NCBI GenBank assembly: GCA_036558645.1
Contig: DATBFG010000101.1
Span: 11,426-75,425, forward strand
Direction: 5' to 3'
Length of the DNA stretch: 64,000 nt
From: DATBFG01 sp036558645
Lineage (GTDB): Bacteria > Acidobacteriota > Terriglobia > Terriglobales > Acidobacteriaceae
In this document: positions 18,157 through 27,244 of the stretch, piece by piece
How positions within the stretch are numbered: the first letter of the stretch is position 1
Layout of the letters: every line of letters starts with the position of its first letter
Program-made: the position numbers and the translations under genes
The notes under the pieces: generated by a model
Told to the model about the DNA's origin: nothing
Databases searched by the model: none
Seen by the model: the letters and a program-made list of their open reading frames with translations, nothing else

Positions 18157-18196
18157 TCAATTCGATTTCATCGATTTCAAACAAGGAGCTTTCATC

Positions 18197-18757
18197 ATGG
18201 CTAAGAACATAGCAGTGTTCGGACTCTATAGAGATCGCGCAAGCCTGGAAAATGCAGTAAACACACTGCAGCAGGCAAACTTCCGCAACACAGATATTTC
18301 GGTGCTGTTTCCTGACAACGAAGGCACGAAAGATTTCGCGCACGAGAAGAGCACGAAGGCACCCGAAGGGACAGCCACAGGCGCTGCCTCTGGCGCGGTG
18401 ATCGGCGGTGGCCTTGGGTGGTTGGCCGGAATCGGCGCGCTGGCAATTCCAGGCGTTGGCCCACTCATCGCGGCGGGTCCGATCATGGCGGCCCTCGCGG
18501 GAGTAGGAGTGGGTGGAGCTATCGGCGGAATCACCGGCGCGCTGGTCGGTATGGGAATTCCGGAATACGAAGCAAAGCGTTACGAGGGTCGGATTAAAGA
18601 AGGTGGCATCCTTCTCTCGGTTCACGCGGATGATTCCAACTGGGCAAAGAAGGCGAAAGACATTCTGGAGAACACTGGGGCGGACGATATCTCTTCAACC
18701 AGCGAGGCCCGGGCGGATTTCCAAAAGAGCGATAAGCCAATGCAGCGTGCAAGTTAA
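18197..18757 (+). CDS. YflT/general-stress-17M-like protein with glycine-zipper core
   Basis: 186 residues from ATG 18197 (AAGGAG 8 nt upstream). N-terminal domain AVFGLYRDRASLENAVNTLQ matches the heat-induced stress-protein (YflT) type; the middle is a long Gly/Ala-rich segment (GAASGAVIGGGLGWLAGIGA, GPIMAALAGVGVGGAIGGIT) that could insert into a membrane; the C-terminal half repeats the ferredoxin-like motif (GGILLSVHADDSNWAKKAKDIL). Co-transcribed with the BON gene. Stress role inferred from family. Confidence 0.82.
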   Translation: MAKNIAVFGLYRDRASLENAVNTLQQANFRNTDISVLFPDNEGTKDFAHEKSTKAPEGTATGAASGAVIGGGLGWLAGIGALAIPGVGPLIAAGPIMAALAGVGVGGAIGGITGALVGMGIPEYEAKRYEGRIKEGGILLSVHADDSNWAKKAKDILENTGADDISSTSEARADFQKSDKPMQRAS

Positions 18758-18777
18758 AACGACCGACTCGCAGGACG

Positions 18778-18809
18778 AAAACCTCCCCACCGCGGGAGGT
18801 TTTCTTTTG
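18778..18809 (+). terminator. Rho-independent terminator
   Basis: AAAACCTCCC (18778-18787) pairs with GGGAGGTTTT (18794-18803) around a 6-base loop, followed by CTTTTG. Ends the BON/YflT unit. Confidence 0.88.
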
Positions 18810-18843
18810 TTCGCGGCCCGTCATGGTGCTACGCTCTTGCGCG

Positions 18844-19386
18844 ATGAAGATGCTATACGTCAAGGATCGCAACCAGTGGCGCGAGTGGCTTCAGAAGAAT
18901 GGCGCGAGAGTGAAGGAGGTCTGGCTCATCTATTACAAGAAGCATGCCGATAAACCGCGCATACCGTACGAGGACGCTGTTGAAGAGGCCCTTTGCTTCG
19001 GCTGGATTGACGGAAAAATCAGAAAACTGGACGAGATGCGCTTTGCTCAGCGATTTTCACCACGTTCTTCCAAGAGCCGATGGTCCAAGATCAACATCGC
19101 CCGGGCCCGCAGGATGATCCGCGCGGGCAAGATGTGTAAAGAAGGTCTGGCGGTTTTCAACCCTCAAATGGAATACGAAGCGCGGCCAACCAAACTTCCA
19201 CAGAAATTGCAGTCCGCACTGGAAGGAAATTCCCTGGCCTGGAGGAATTTCCAGCAGTTTCCTCCGTACTATCGAAAGATGATGGTCATTTGGATTGCGA
19301 GTGCGAAGAAAGAAGAGACACAGCACAAGCGGCTCGCAGAATTGATTAGAACCGCTTCGGCGAATCAGCGCATCAAGCTCATGTAG
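18844..19386 (+). CDS. YdeI/OmpD-associated family protein
   Basis: 180 residues from ATG 18844 (18823 also possible). Family features: WREWLQKNGARVKEVWLIYY, EDAVEEALCFGWIDGKIRKL, the basic RFSPRSSKSRWSKINIARA and the C-terminal ASAKKEETQHKRLAELI. These small cytoplasmic proteins include members linked to bacteriocin or polymyxin tolerance; the biochemical role is unknown. No ribosome binding site is evident. Confidence 0.85.
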   Translation: MKMLYVKDRNQWREWLQKNGARVKEVWLIYYKKHADKPRIPYEDAVEEALCFGWIDGKIRKLDEMRFAQRFSPRSSKSRWSKINIARARRMIRAGKMCKEGLAVFNPQMEYEARPTKLPQKLQSALEGNSLAWRNFQQFPPYYRKMMVIWIASAKKEETQHKRLAELIRTASANQRIKLM

Positions 19387-19395
19387 CCCTCGTCT

Positions 19396-22056
19396 TCATT
19401 CGTAGCGCAAGGCGACCATGGGGTCCACTTTCATAGCACGGCGAGCGGGGATGCAGCAGGCGGCCAGTGTGACGAGAAGCAGAAGGCTCGCAACCAGACC
19501 AAAGGTGATGGGATCGGTAGCGCTCACGTCGAACAAGAGCTTCTGTATGAGTCGTGTAAGTCCGAACGAAACCAACACTCCAAGCAAAATCCCCAGCAGC
19601 GCCATTCGTCCACCTTGGCCGAGGATGATCTGCAAAATGTCCCGCGGCTGTGCTCCCAGCGCCATGCGAATGCCGATTTCATGTGTGCGCTGCGTAGCAA
19701 GGTAAGAGATCACGCCATAGATTCCGATTGTCGCCAGCAGAAGGGCAATCAACGCGAATATGCTCAGCAAAAGCATGGAGAATCGTCGCTGAGCCAGGGA
19801 ATCTGAAACGATTTCGTCCATCCATTGCACGCCATAAATCACCTGGCGATTATCGAGCGAACTGATCTCACGACGGACAGCGCCCATCACATCAGCCATG
19901 GATCGCGACGAACGCAGCACAACCTGGACAAAGTCAGACACGCTAGGCATCACGGCATCAGGTATCTGTAGATATGAGAGATAAAGTTCAGACTGAATTT
20001 TCTGGTTGACGCCGCCATCCAGGCCCCAGTGCCTGATGTGGCCAACTACTCCGACGATCTCGGCGCTGCCAAAAATCAGGAGATTGATACGCTTGCCTAC
20101 AGGATCCTGACCTGGGAAGTAGGTCTTTGCGAAAGTTTCATCGATAACGATGACGAGGGGCGAATTAATAGTGTCTCGTTCGCTGATCAGGCGTCCTCTC
20201 ATGAGAGGTATGCGCATCGTTTTGAAGTAATCTGCGCCAACACCATAGAACAATGACCAGGACATCTCGCTGTCACTGGCGGGCTTAGGCTGACCGTCCA
20301 TCCAGAAGGGCAACTCGGAGTCACCGCTCATGGGTAGCGATCCAAGCATCACACTGGCGGAATCGACGCCAGGAATTGTGGAAAGCTTCTCACTCAGCAT
20401 GCGATCACGCTGACGGACTGCCTCGGGATCGGGCTTGTCGGAGGATGGCAACCCGACCTCGAAGGTAAGGACGTTGTGTGGGTCGAAACCTGGATCGACC
20501 TTCCACAGGTGACTCAGGCTGCGAATCATGAGTCCCGCGCCGATGAGCAGGATCAAAGCGAGTGCGACTTCGGTAACGATGAACACACTCTGCGCACGGT
20601 GGCGCGCCGTCACAACGCCACGGCCTCCTTCCTTAAGCGCCTCTTGAAGATTGGGATCGGAAGTTTTCCATGCGGGCGCAAGACCGAACAAAATTCCTGT
20701 GAGCATTGAAACGGCTATGGCGAACACCAGCACACGTGCGTCCAGATCGACGTGGACAACCAGTGGGAGCGCGCTTGGAAGCAGGGCCAAGGCAGGCTGA
20801 GTTCCCCATGTCGCCAATGCAGCGCCAATGACTCCGCCCATAAGAGCAAGCAGAACACTTTCGGTGAGCAATTGGCGGATGACTCGAGCACGGCTTGCTC
20901 CAAGAGCTGCACGAACGGCAAATTCGCGAGTGCGTCCGGTAGAGCGCGCCAGCAGGAGATTCGCCACATTGACGCATGCAATCAGTAGCACAAAACCCAC
21001 GGCGCCAAGTAACACCAGCAGGACAGGCCGGAGATCACCAACCATGTCGTCCTTCAAGGGGAGCAAGTTTACGCCCGTACCGGCGTCGGCGTCCGGATAG
21101 GCCTTAGCGAGGTTCAAGGCTATGGCATCCATGTCGGCGGCAGCCTGTTTCAGTGTGAACCCGGGCTTGAGTTCTCCGATGACGCGTGTTCCCATGCCGA
21201 TCTTGCGGTCGCGGAAAAGCGGATCCGTCCATTGACCGATGGGAACAAAGACATCATTTTCGCGGTCAATGCGCAGAGAAGCGGGGACAACGCCGACGAC
21301 ACTGTGGGGACGCCCATTCAAAGTCAAAACCTGACCCAGGATTTCTGGCGATGAACCGAAACGCGTCTTCCACATGCGCTCGCTAACCAGAACGACGGGA
21401 CCCACTCCAAGCTGATCTTCCTGCGAGGTAAAGGTTCGGCCCTTCACCGGCTGTATCCCCAGCACATCGAAAAAACTCGCGGAGATCATCATGCCTGCAA
21501 TGCGTTGTGCTTCGCCGCTTCCGGTGAGGTTGAAGTTGTCCTGGCGCCACATGGCCATCGATCGGAAGGTACGGTTATCGTGCTGCCAATCCAGAAAATT
21601 CGGATATGGGACCGAACTGTTGCCGAACTGCGGCGTGCGCCAGTAAAGGCTGACAAGACGATCAGCGTTGGGAAATGGAAGAGGTCGCAGAATCGCGGAA
21701 TTCACGATATTGAAGATGACCGTGTTGGCGCCGATCCCGAGGGCGAGGGTAAGAATGGCGATAATGGTGAAGCTGGGATTCTTGCGCAGCATGCGTGCCC
21801 CATAGCGGAGATCCTGTGCTAGAAGCTCCAAGGTCGGAAGTCCGCGCCTGTCCCGGTACTCTTCCTTGACGGCCTCAATGCTGCCGAACTTCAGGAGAGC
21901 TTGGCGTCGAGCCTCCTCCTGGGACATGCCTGCACGCAGGTTCTCCTCGACGTGCATCTGAATGTGGCTATCGATCTCCTCCGCAAGCTCACGATCGCGA
22001 CGGTCACGTTGGAATATCCCGGCGAGCCGCAGGCACCATGCGCGCAAATTTCTCAT
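19396..22056 (-). CDS. ADOP-type fused ABC transporter permease
   Basis: 886 residues, typical length for acidobacterial duplicated orphan permeases. An N-terminal permease-prefix domain (about 1-75: RELAEEIDSHIQMHVEENLR) precedes two MacB-like units: first membrane helix near 95 (IIAILTLALGIGANTVIFNI), a periplasmic core, FtsX helices near 340-450 (ACVNVANLLLARSTGRTREF), then a second copy ending RRAMKVDPMVALRYE. No ATPase is encoded nearby, as is usual for the class. It starts one base into the PadR stop (TGATG), with GGGGAGG upstream, so it is coupled to PadR. Inner membrane; substrate unknown. Confidence 0.95.
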   Translation of the reverse strand: MRNLRAWCLRLAGIFQRDRRDRELAEEIDSHIQMHVEENLRAGMSQEEARRQALLKFGSIEAVKEEYRDRRGLPTLELLAQDLRYGARMLRKNPSFTIIAILTLALGIGANTVIFNIVNSAILRPLPFPNADRLVSLYWRTPQFGNSSVPYPNFLDWQHDNRTFRSMAMWRQDNFNLTGSGEAQRIAGMMISASFFDVLGIQPVKGRTFTSQEDQLGVGPVVLVSERMWKTRFGSSPEILGQVLTLNGRPHSVVGVVPASLRIDRENDVFVPIGQWTDPLFRDRKIGMGTRVIGELKPGFTLKQAAADMDAIALNLAKAYPDADAGTGVNLLPLKDDMVGDLRPVLLVLLGAVGFVLLIACVNVANLLLARSTGRTREFAVRAALGASRARVIRQLLTESVLLALMGGVIGAALATWGTQPALALLPSALPLVVHVDLDARVLVFAIAVSMLTGILFGLAPAWKTSDPNLQEALKEGGRGVVTARHRAQSVFIVTEVALALILLIGAGLMIRSLSHLWKVDPGFDPHNVLTFEVGLPSSDKPDPEAVRQRDRMLSEKLSTIPGVDSASVMLGSLPMSGDSELPFWMDGQPKPASDSEMSWSLFYGVGADYFKTMRIPLMRGRLISERDTINSPLVIVIDETFAKTYFPGQDPVGKRINLLIFGSAEIVGVVGHIRHWGLDGGVNQKIQSELYLSYLQIPDAVMPSVSDFVQVVLRSSRSMADVMGAVRREISSLDNRQVIYGVQWMDEIVSDSLAQRRFSMLLLSIFALIALLLATIGIYGVISYLATQRTHEIGIRMALGAQPRDILQIILGQGGRMALLGILLGVLVSFGLTRLIQKLLFDVSATDPITFGLVASLLLLVTLAACCIPARRAMKVDPMVALRYE

Positions 22057-22397
22057 CAGGATTCCTCCCCTAACGTCAGAAAGCGCTCAAGTATTGCGGT
22101 GGTTTGCTCCCATTCCTGGGTTTGCTTTCGCAGATTTCTGCGGCCGGCTGGAGTGAGCTTGTAATACTTGGCTTTACGATTGTTGTCAGAGACACCCCAT
22201 TCGGAGTCGATGTAACCCTCCTGCTCGAGTTTCAGAAGTGCGGGATAGAGAGTGCCATAGTTGACAGAGAGCCGGTCTCCGCTGGTTTGCTCGATACGGC
22301 GGGCGATGCCGTATCCGTGTAATGGCCCCATGCTTTCGAGAGTTTTTAGCAACATCAAGGCCAGAGTTCCCTGCCATACTTCGCTTCTGTCGCCCAT
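22056..22397 (-). CDS. PadR-family regulator of the ADOP permease
   Basis: 113 residues, the short PadR_1 type: MGDRSEVWQGTLALMLLKTL, GYGIARRIEQ, LYPALLKLEQEGYIDSEWGV and KYYKLTPAGRRNL form the winged helix, with a short C-terminal helix (WEQTTAILERFL). Directly precedes and overlaps the permease gene. A perfect inverted repeat lies 22 bp upstream and probably serves for autoregulation. Confidence 0.95.
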   Translation of the reverse strand: MGDRSEVWQGTLALMLLKTLESMGPLHGYGIARRIEQTSGDRLSVNYGTLYPALLKLEQEGYIDSEWGVSDNNRKAKYYKLTPAGRRNLRKQTQEWEQTTAILERFLTLGEES

Positions 22398-22418
22398 CTC
22401 TTCCGCTCCTGTGGGATA

Positions 22419-22449
22419 CCCATAGGAACAATGTCATACTTCCTATGGG
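22419..22449 (-). promoter_or_regulatory. PadR operator candidate
   Basis: CCCATAGGAA (22419-22428), 11 bases, TTCCTATGGG (22440-22449): a perfect 10-bp inverted repeat. A further half-site, AATAGGAAAG, follows at 22455. It sits in the promoter region of the leftward padR-ADOP operon, 22 bp from the padR ATG, and about 100 bp from fumC on the other side. Confidence 0.65.
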
Positions 22450-22552
22450 AATGCAATAGGAAAGATTGCAGAGGCCCTGCTGGGTGAAGGCCCCGGCGTG
22501 GCGAGTATAATTTTCGGTTGCTCTTATATTTCTTGAACTAACAGGAAGACCT

Positions 22553-23956
22553 ATGGCCACATCCGTGGAACAGCGTACGCGCATTGAATCTGACAGTATG
22601 GGGCGCATCGAAGTGCCCACTAATGTGTACTGGGGCGCCCAGACGCAGCGTTCACTGCTGCACTTCAACATCGGGCGCGACGCCATGCCGCCGGAGTTGA
22701 TTCGCGCCTTCGCGATCCTCAAGAAGGCGGCCGCGCTGGTGAACCAGGACCTCGGTAAGTTGTCCGCGGACAAAGCAAAGCTCATTGTGCAAGCAGCCGA
22801 TGAAGTCATCTCCGGCAAGTTGAACGACCAGTTTCCGCTGCGCATATGGCAAACCGGCAGCGGAACACAGACGAACATGAATGTGAACGAGGTGATCTCG
22901 AATCGTGGCATTGAGATCGCCGGCGGTGAGATGGGGTCGAAAAAACCGGTTCATCCCAATGATGATGTCAACATGTCGCAGTCGTCGAACGATACCTTCC
23001 CGACCGCCATGCACATTGCTGCTGCCGATCGTGTGAAGAATGCCTTGATCCCGGCCATTCAGGAAGTACGGGACGCAATCGCCGCCAAGGCAAGGGAGTT
23101 CGACAATATCGTGAAGATCGGTCGTACTCACCTGCAGGATGCGGTGCCACTGACGGTTGGACAAGAGTTCGGCGGATGGGCCAGCCTGCTTGATCGTGAC
23201 ATTAAGCGTCTGGAGCAGGTGCTCGACGGCTTATATGACCTTGCCATTGGTGGAACAGCCGTGGGAACTGGACTCAACACGCACCCGGAGTTTGCCGAGC
23301 GCGCAGCGAAGAAGATTTCCGAACTGACTGGACTTCCCTTCCGCTCACATCCCAACAAGTTCGCCGCGCTTTCAGCGCATGACGAACTGATTTTCGCTCA
23401 GGGCGCGCTCGAAACCCTGTCGGCTTCGCTGATGAAAATTTCGAACGACATCCGCTGGCTGGCATCCGGACCACGGTGCGGATTGGGAGAACTATCGATT
23501 CCGGAGAACGAGCCCGGGTCATCGATCATGCCGGGTAAAGTGAATCCGACGCAATGCGAGGCCATGACGATGGTGTGCTCCCAGGTTCATGGTGCAACAG
23601 CAGCCATCGGATTCGCGGGTTCTCAGGGCAACTTTGAGCTCAATGTTTTCAAGCCGGTGATTATCTACAACTTTCTGCATTCGGTAACACTGATCGCTGA
23701 CGCCTGCCATGGTTACGTCGAATACATGATCAAGGGCATCGAGGTGGATCGCGCGAAGGTTGACTGGTATGTGAAGAACTCACTGATGCTCGTGACTGCG
23801 CTGGCGCCGAAGGTCGGATATGACAAGGCTGCACAGATCGCGCATACCGCTCATGTCGAACATACCAGCCTGCGCGAAGCGGCGCTTAAGTTGAAACATC
23901 TGACTGAGGAAGAGTTCGACAAGCTGATGAAGCCCGAGAAAATGACGAAACCGTAG
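22553..23956 (+). CDS. fumC: Class II fumarate hydratase
   Basis: 467 residues, full length. Fumarate to L-malate in the TCA cycle, cytoplasmic homotetramer, no iron-sulfur cluster. Diagnostic segments: SDSMGRIEVPTNVYWGAQTQ, QTGSGTQTNMNVNEVISNR, SQSSNDTFPTAMHIA, KIGRTHLQDAVPLTVGQEF and the signature GSSIMPGKVNPTQCEAMTM. These favour fumarase over aspartase or argininosuccinate lyase. Own promoter, divergent from the padR operon. Confidence 0.97.
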   Translation: MATSVEQRTRIESDSMGRIEVPTNVYWGAQTQRSLLHFNIGRDAMPPELIRAFAILKKAAALVNQDLGKLSADKAKLIVQAADEVISGKLNDQFPLRIWQTGSGTQTNMNVNEVISNRGIEIAGGEMGSKKPVHPNDDVNMSQSSNDTFPTAMHIAAADRVKNALIPAIQEVRDAIAAKAREFDNIVKIGRTHLQDAVPLTVGQEFGGWASLLDRDIKRLEQVLDGLYDLAIGGTAVGTGLNTHPEFAERAAKKISELTGLPFRSHPNKFAALSAHDELIFAQGALETLSASLMKISNDIRWLASGPRCGLGELSIPENEPGSSIMPGKVNPTQCEAMTMVCSQVHGATAAIGFAGSQGNFELNVFKPVIIYNFLHSVTLIADACHGYVEYMIKGIEVDRAKVDWYVKNSLMLVTALAPKVGYDKAAQIAHTAHVEHTSLREAALKLKHLTEEEFDKLMKPEKMTKP

Positions 23957-24049
23957 CAGCGAGGAGAGCCGGGCGAGGATAGTTCAGCCTCAGCCATCTA
24001 TCCTTTGGGGCCACCGGACAAGGCTATAATCCAAACCTTCCACTCTGAG

Positions 24050-24460
24050 TTGCATCCAAGCCCTGTGTCACTCTCCGTCCAACTGGTATGGCTCTTTGTG
24101 CTGGCGCTCCCTATCGCTTCCATTGCATGGACCGTCACGCACGAAGAAGTCTTCCGCGAACCGCGTGAGTATTGCCAGCGCCAGAGCAAGGAACATCAAT
24201 CCTTTTACTGCCGCAAGTTTTATTATCTTTTCACCTGCGAATACTGCTTTAGCCACTACGTTGTGGCGATCTTTTTGATCATCACGCGCTACAAGCTTCT
24301 TCTCCCGGATTGGCGAGGATACCTGATTGCTTTGTTCGCTCTGGTGTGGCTTTCGAATTTCTACATGGGGCTGTATTCTCGCCTGCGGCTCGACATTAAG
24401 CACGAGAGGGTCGCGATCAAGGCCGTGGAAGAGGTAGTTGAAAACAAAAAGGCGGCTTAG
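24050..24460 (+). CDS. Small membrane protein with clustered cysteines
   Basis: About 136 residues. Membrane helix VQLVWLFVLALPIASIAWTV, then a polar loop REYCQRQSKEHQSFYCRKF with TCEYCFSHYV (C-x13-C and C-x2-C), then a second helix LIALFALVWLSNFYMGLY. A TATAAT box at 24025-24030 implies a start near 24037, so translation must begin at the TTG 24050 or GTG 24065; neither has a good ribosome binding site. The cysteines could bind metal. Its stop overlaps the stop of the convergent TetR gene. Family not recognised with certainty. Confidence 0.65.
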   Translation: MHPSPVSLSVQLVWLFVLALPIASIAWTVTHEEVFREPREYCQRQSKEHQSFYCRKFYYLFTCEYCFSHYVVAIFLIITRYKLLLPDWRGYLIALFALVWLSNFYMGLYSRLRLDIKHERVAIKAVEEVVENKKAA

Positions 24461-25110
24461 CCAATCTTTGCAGCTACGCCGTTGGCTCCGGACCAGACGA
24501 TCTGGTGGAAGGTGCGATCCATTTCCTCGGCCGTAGTCGGCATGCCACGGTCGAGCCACCACGACAGCAGAGAAATCAGCGCGCCGGCCAACATCTGCGC
24601 TCGAGCGGCCTGGATGGTGGCGATTTTCCTGCTCTTCGCAGGGGCAGAGTGCTCCAGTTCGTTCAAGCGCTGCTGAATCGCGCGGGCAAAGTATCCTTGG
24701 CACAAATCCAGAAAATCACGAATCTTCCCGGCGGAAACCAGTACGTCGTGAAACTCGTGCCAATCGGCCACATGAGCAAAGAACTCGCGAACGGGTGCCA
24801 CGCGGTTTGAAACTTCGTGGGAATGCGATAACCGAAATGCCATGAATTCCAGGAAGTCTTCCACGTCACTCAAGAACAAATCGTTCTTGTCGCGATAGTG
24901 CGTATAAAAAGTCGAGCGACTCACCGCGGCGCGATCAAGCACATGCTGCACGGTGATCTGATCGAACGGTTTCTCGTGCATGAGCGACACCAAGGCATCT
25001 CCCAAGGCATCGCGGGTGCGCAAGACACGTCGATCAGCGCGCCGGTGAGCCGACGGCGCTGGCACCCTCTTTTTCGAAATTGGCACAGGTTTTGTCATGT
25101 TTCTGGACAT
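24457..25110 (-). CDS. TetR-family transcriptional regulator
   Basis: 217 residues. DNA-binding domain at about 28-75 (RVLRTRDALGDALVSLMHEK, ITVQHVLDRAAVSRSTFYTHYRDK), followed by an all-helical ligand domain ending WWLDRGMPTTAEEMDRTFHQ, typical of the YbjK/TetR_C_8-like group. Divergent from a membrane-protein gene; the 81-bp space between holds TTGTCCG ... CGGATAA, a weak inverted repeat that could be its operator. Confidence 0.92.
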   Translation of the reverse strand: MSRNMTKPVPISKKRVPAPSAHRRADRRVLRTRDALGDALVSLMHEKPFDQITVQHVLDRAAVSRSTFYTHYRDKNDLFLSDVEDFLEFMAFRLSHSHEVSNRVAPVREFFAHVADWHEFHDVLVSAGKIRDFLDLCQGYFARAIQQRLNELEHSAPAKSRKIATIQAARAQMLAGALISLLSWWLDRGMPTTAEEMDRTFHQIVWSGANGVAAKIG

Positions 25111-25191
25111 TCGCTACCCGTTTGTCCGGTATTGGCCCGCTCTCGGATAACGCTTCTCGATTAGTCTGAGTCTCTTCTTCGGAGGCTCTCG

Positions 25192-25875
25192 ATGAATGAA
25201 GACCGCGTCTCTGGCTGGGCCCTGGTTGCGGGGTCCGCCGGAGTCATCATAACCCTGGTGTTGCATCCGTCCGGACGAGGCCTGTTCGATCCTTCTCAGT
25301 TCGAGGCAGCGGCCCGGATATTAGTTGCCGTACACAGCATCGGACTGGCGAGCTTGCCGGTCTGGTTCATCGGAGCCTATGGATTGTCCCGCCGTCTCGA
25401 TGATGTTGCGCCCGAAGCCGCGGCGCCACGCCTTGGATTGTACGGCATGATTTTATACGGCCTAGCGCTGATCGCGATGATGGTGGCCATCACGTTCGAC
25501 GGGCTAGTCACCCCAGGGATAGCATCAAGAATCGTCCAGACAAGTGGTGATCAGCAGGCTCAGATGTGGAAAACCATCCTGCGCTACAACGGCTTTGTGG
25601 ACGAGGCTTTCGTGAACCTTTTCATCGCGGGCAGTTCGGTCGCGATAGCCCTATGGTCCCTCAAGATGTTGCGGACGAGAATCTTGTCACGCGGCTTGGG
25701 GATAGCGGGAGTGCTGTTAGCGGTCCTGACCTTGGGGGTGCAGTTCAGCGGATTATTAGCACGCTTTTTTCACATCTTTGGCATGGTGCTGGTAGTCCAG
25801 GCAGCGTGGCTGACCAGCGCTGGGGTAATGCTGCTCAAGACAAGAAATTATCACCAAGGCGCATCAACCCAGTGA
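25192..25875 (+). CDS. Polytopic membrane protein, divergent from TetR
   Basis: 227 residues with about six membrane segments (GWALVAGSAGVIITLVLH, ILVAVHSIGLASLPVWFIGA, GMILYGLALIAMMVAITF, IAGVLLAVLTLGVQFSGL, GMVLVVQAAWLTSAGVMLL). GGAGG stands 7 nt before the ATG. No recognised family. Position suggests control by the TetR repressor. Its 3' end overlaps the convergent amidohydrolase gene by 12 bp. Confidence 0.8.
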   Translation: MNEDRVSGWALVAGSAGVIITLVLHPSGRGLFDPSQFEAAARILVAVHSIGLASLPVWFIGAYGLSRRLDDVAPEAAAPRLGLYGMILYGLALIAMMVAITFDGLVTPGIASRIVQTSGDQQAQMWKTILRYNGFVDEAFVNLFIAGSSVAIALWSLKMLRTRILSRGLGIAGVLLAVLTLGVQFSGLLARFFHIFGMVLVVQAAWLTSAGVMLLKTRNYHQGASTQ

Positions 25876-27195
25876 GATGCGATCGACCTGGAGGATCGTC
25901 TGCAGAAGTACGTTGGCTCCATTGGCGCAATCGGGCCACCGCGTCAGTTCTTTCGGAGAGTGGCTTATGCCAGCCACGCTCGGGACAAAAATCATGCCCA
26001 TGGGACCGAGCTTCGCCATGTTTTGTGCATCGTGCCCAGCGCCGCTCGGCAGACGCATGGTCTTAAGACCAAGGCTGGTGGCCGCGGATTCAATCTGACC
26101 CTGAACTGAGGGCGTAGCAATCGCCGGAGGATCGTGCTCGGTCTGGCGAATCGAGATCTCCGTCATTGTCTGACGCGCAATATCTTGCGATCGGCGCTGA
26201 ATCTCTGCTCCCATGACGGCAATCTTCTCGGCCGATAAATCTCGCAATTCAATGGTGTGCTTTACCAAGCCGGGTATAACGTTCCTTGCGTTCGGGAACA
26301 CTTCCAGGTGACCAACGTTTCCCACCTGGCGTCCGGGATCGCGCGTTACGACTTCCTGCACTAACTCGATGAGCCTGGCAGCGGCCAGCAGTGCATTGTG
26401 ACGCTCGGGCATTGGCGTGGTCCCAGCATGATTGGCAAAACCGCGAATTTCGACTTCGTATTCATCGATTGAAACGATCCCCTCGACCACGCCGACAGGG
26501 ATCCCGGCCTTATCGAGATTGCCTCCTTGCTCGATATGCAACTCCAAATAGCAGTGGAAGAGTCCTGTTGCCATGCGGGCTTCTTCCAGCCGGGTAGGAT
26601 CACCGCCAATCTTGCGGATTCCGTCTTCGATACGTATGCCATTGATGACCCTGTTCAATTCGCTTGAGGGAAGGCCCTCTAGAACTGCTTTACTTCCTAC
26701 TGTCCCCCCTTCCTCGTTCGCCCAGAAAACAACTTCCAATGGATGTTGCGAGATGATGCCGCGCTCTTTCAGTGTCCGCACGACTTCAGCGGCTGCCATA
26801 GAGCCTAGTTGACCGTCGAAGTTGCCGCCACTAGGAACAGAATCAATATGTGAACCAAAGAGGATCGGCTTGAGAGTGCGATCCTTGCCTTCGCGGCGGC
26901 CAAAGATATTCCCTGCCGCATCCACACGCGGGGCGAGCCCTGCATCACGCAGCAGTTGCATTGCATATTTTCGCCCCTCAATGTCGGCATCGGAGTAAGC
27001 GAAGCGGCTGACTCCATCAGCAAATGTTCCTCCGGCGGGACGCCCGAAGACGCTGAGTTCCTCGAGTGTTCGCTGTAGTCGGCCGGCATCGACACGAGGA
27101 CCGGAAGCAGAAGCGTCCGCGAAAGACGGGAGAGAAATTGCGCCCAGCGAAATGACGCTTAGGCCTGCAAGGAGTTCACGACGCGTGGTATTCAC
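25864..27195 (-). CDS. M20-family N-carbamoyl-amino-acid/allantoate amidohydrolase, Tat-exported
   Basis: 443 residues. A twin-arginine-type leader (TTRRELLAGLSVISLGAIS) is unusual for this mostly cytoplasmic family. Metal site visible: GSHIDSVPSGGNFDGQLG (His, Asp), FWANEEGG (Glu-Glu), HIEQG, and the C-terminal GAGHDAQNM. These match the Zn-dependent hydantoinase/carbamoylase branch (hydrolysis of N-carbamoyl-amino acids or allantoate). Substrate cannot be fixed from sequence. Confidence 0.9.
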   Translation of the reverse strand: MNTTRRELLAGLSVISLGAISLPSFADASASGPRVDAGRLQRTLEELSVFGRPAGGTFADGVSRFAYSDADIEGRKYAMQLLRDAGLAPRVDAAGNIFGRREGKDRTLKPILFGSHIDSVPSGGNFDGQLGSMAAAEVVRTLKERGIISQHPLEVVFWANEEGGTVGSKAVLEGLPSSELNRVINGIRIEDGIRKIGGDPTRLEEARMATGLFHCYLELHIEQGGNLDKAGIPVGVVEGIVSIDEYEVEIRGFANHAGTTPMPERHNALLAAARLIELVQEVVTRDPGRQVGNVGHLEVFPNARNVIPGLVKHTIELRDLSAEKIAVMGAEIQRRSQDIARQTMTEISIRQTEHDPPAIATPSVQGQIESAATSLGLKTMRLPSGAGHDAQNMAKLGPMGMIFVPSVAGISHSPKELTRWPDCANGANVLLQTILQVDRISLG

Positions 27196-27244
27196 GCGCG
27201 GATTATAGAGCAGGAAATGCAGATCCGGGCGGTTAACAGACCAG

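Noticed and set aside
22186..22911. 241-codon leftward frame across the padR-fumC region
   Set aside because: Overlaps fumC antisense and padR in another frame; no domain support.
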